The notes under the pieces: generated by a model
The model's input: only the letters and a program-made list of their open reading frames with translations
What the model was told of the DNA's origin: nothing
The model's database searches: none
NCBI GenBank assembly: GCA_965232165.1
Contig: CBDDOY010000001.1
Span: 310,001-374,000, forward strand
Direction: 5' to 3'
Length of the DNA: 64,000 nucleotides
Origin: UBA2779 sp965232165
GTDB taxonomy: Bacteria > Spirochaetota > Spirochaetia > DSM-2461
Position numbers and translations under genes: made by a program
In this document: piece by piece, positions 63,993 through 64,000 of the stretch
How the letters are laid out: each line of letters opens with the position of its first letter
Numbering within the stretch: the stretch's first letter is position 1

Positions 63993-64000
63993 CAAAGGCA
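63989..64000 (+). other. Start of a second attC, cut by the window edge
   Basis: CTAACAAAGGCA overlaps the methyltransferase stop exactly as in cassette 1, so the cassette array continues past the window. Confidence 0.65.

Noticed and set aside
1..64000. TGA read as Trp in this genome
   Set aside because: Many intact genes end in TGA (for example transglycosylase, miaB, the response regulator), so standard stop use is clear; the two odd TGAs are in mobile genes.
1..64000. tRNA or rRNA genes
   Set aside because: Scanning by eye found no convincing cloverleaf or rRNA segment; a covariance-model search could still find one.

Overview
The window looks like a chromosome segment of an anaerobic spirochaete (Spirochaetota). 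This is inferred from gene content: lipoprotein-rich conserved operons, ABC sugar-binding proteins whose signal peptides end in FAGG, ferredoxin-linked 2-oxoacid oxidoreductase, a MEMO-family protein, and an integron remnant of the kind known from Treponema denticola. No rRNA, tRNA or CRISPR array was recognised.

Layout. 1-4.3 kb: RND efflux operon (minus). 5.3-6.1: MEMO-family protein. 6.1-13.8: plus-strand envelope operon (degenerate GGDEF-like membrane protein, TPR lipoprotein, MltD-type transglycosylase, two envelope proteins, ABC-F ATPase). 14.0-15.1: DNA polymerase IV. 15.1-23.7: decaying defence island inside what looks like a split acyltransferase gene. It holds an IS1595-family transposon with a type II restriction-modification pair as cargo, followed (minus strand) by a type I R-M operon in which a DarT/DarG toxin-antitoxin pair lies between hsdS and hsdM; part of this operon is duplicated, leaving a second intact darT with a gutted darG. 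23.9-26.1: ilvB-ilvN. 26.1-28.0: surface-protein debris. 28.0-30.8: miaB and mtaB. 31-43.2: sugar-use locus (Gfo/Idh/MocA oxidoreductase, GH172-type enzyme, two-component system, ABC importer), interrupted by a PLP enzyme and an IS1634-type element. 43.8-45.3: Omp85-like outer-membrane protein. 46-49.6: xanthine dehydrogenase-type molybdoenzyme. 50.1-51.7: pgi. 52.1-55.4: second ABC sugar importer. 55.8-60.4: 2-oxoacid:ferredoxin oxidoreductase with a GltD-like flavoprotein. 60.7-62.1: nth and a lipoprotein. 62.2-64.0: integron remnant (broken intI, attI-like site, membrane-protein cassette, attC, broken methyltransferase cassette, start of a second attC).

Two short repeat families run through the window. 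Family A is a ~161-bp MITE (ten copies plus fragments) with GGGCACCTCT ends and mostly 4-bp target duplications. With its duplication it adds 165 bp, a multiple of three, and it has a stop-free frame on each strand, so it can sit inside reading frames; its ends also carry an outward AGAGGTG resembling a ribosome-binding site. It lies in the signal peptide of the efflux lipoprotein, at the methylase/nuclease junction of the cargo R-M pair, between hsdR and hsdS fragments, and between coupled genes. Family B is a ~130-bp palindrome-rich repeat found mostly just after gene ends, supplying the last codons of at least two reading frames.

The most interesting parts are the R-M-carrying IS1595 transposon with its silenced nuclease, the nested and duplicated DarTG in a type I R-M operon, and the frame-neutral MITE.
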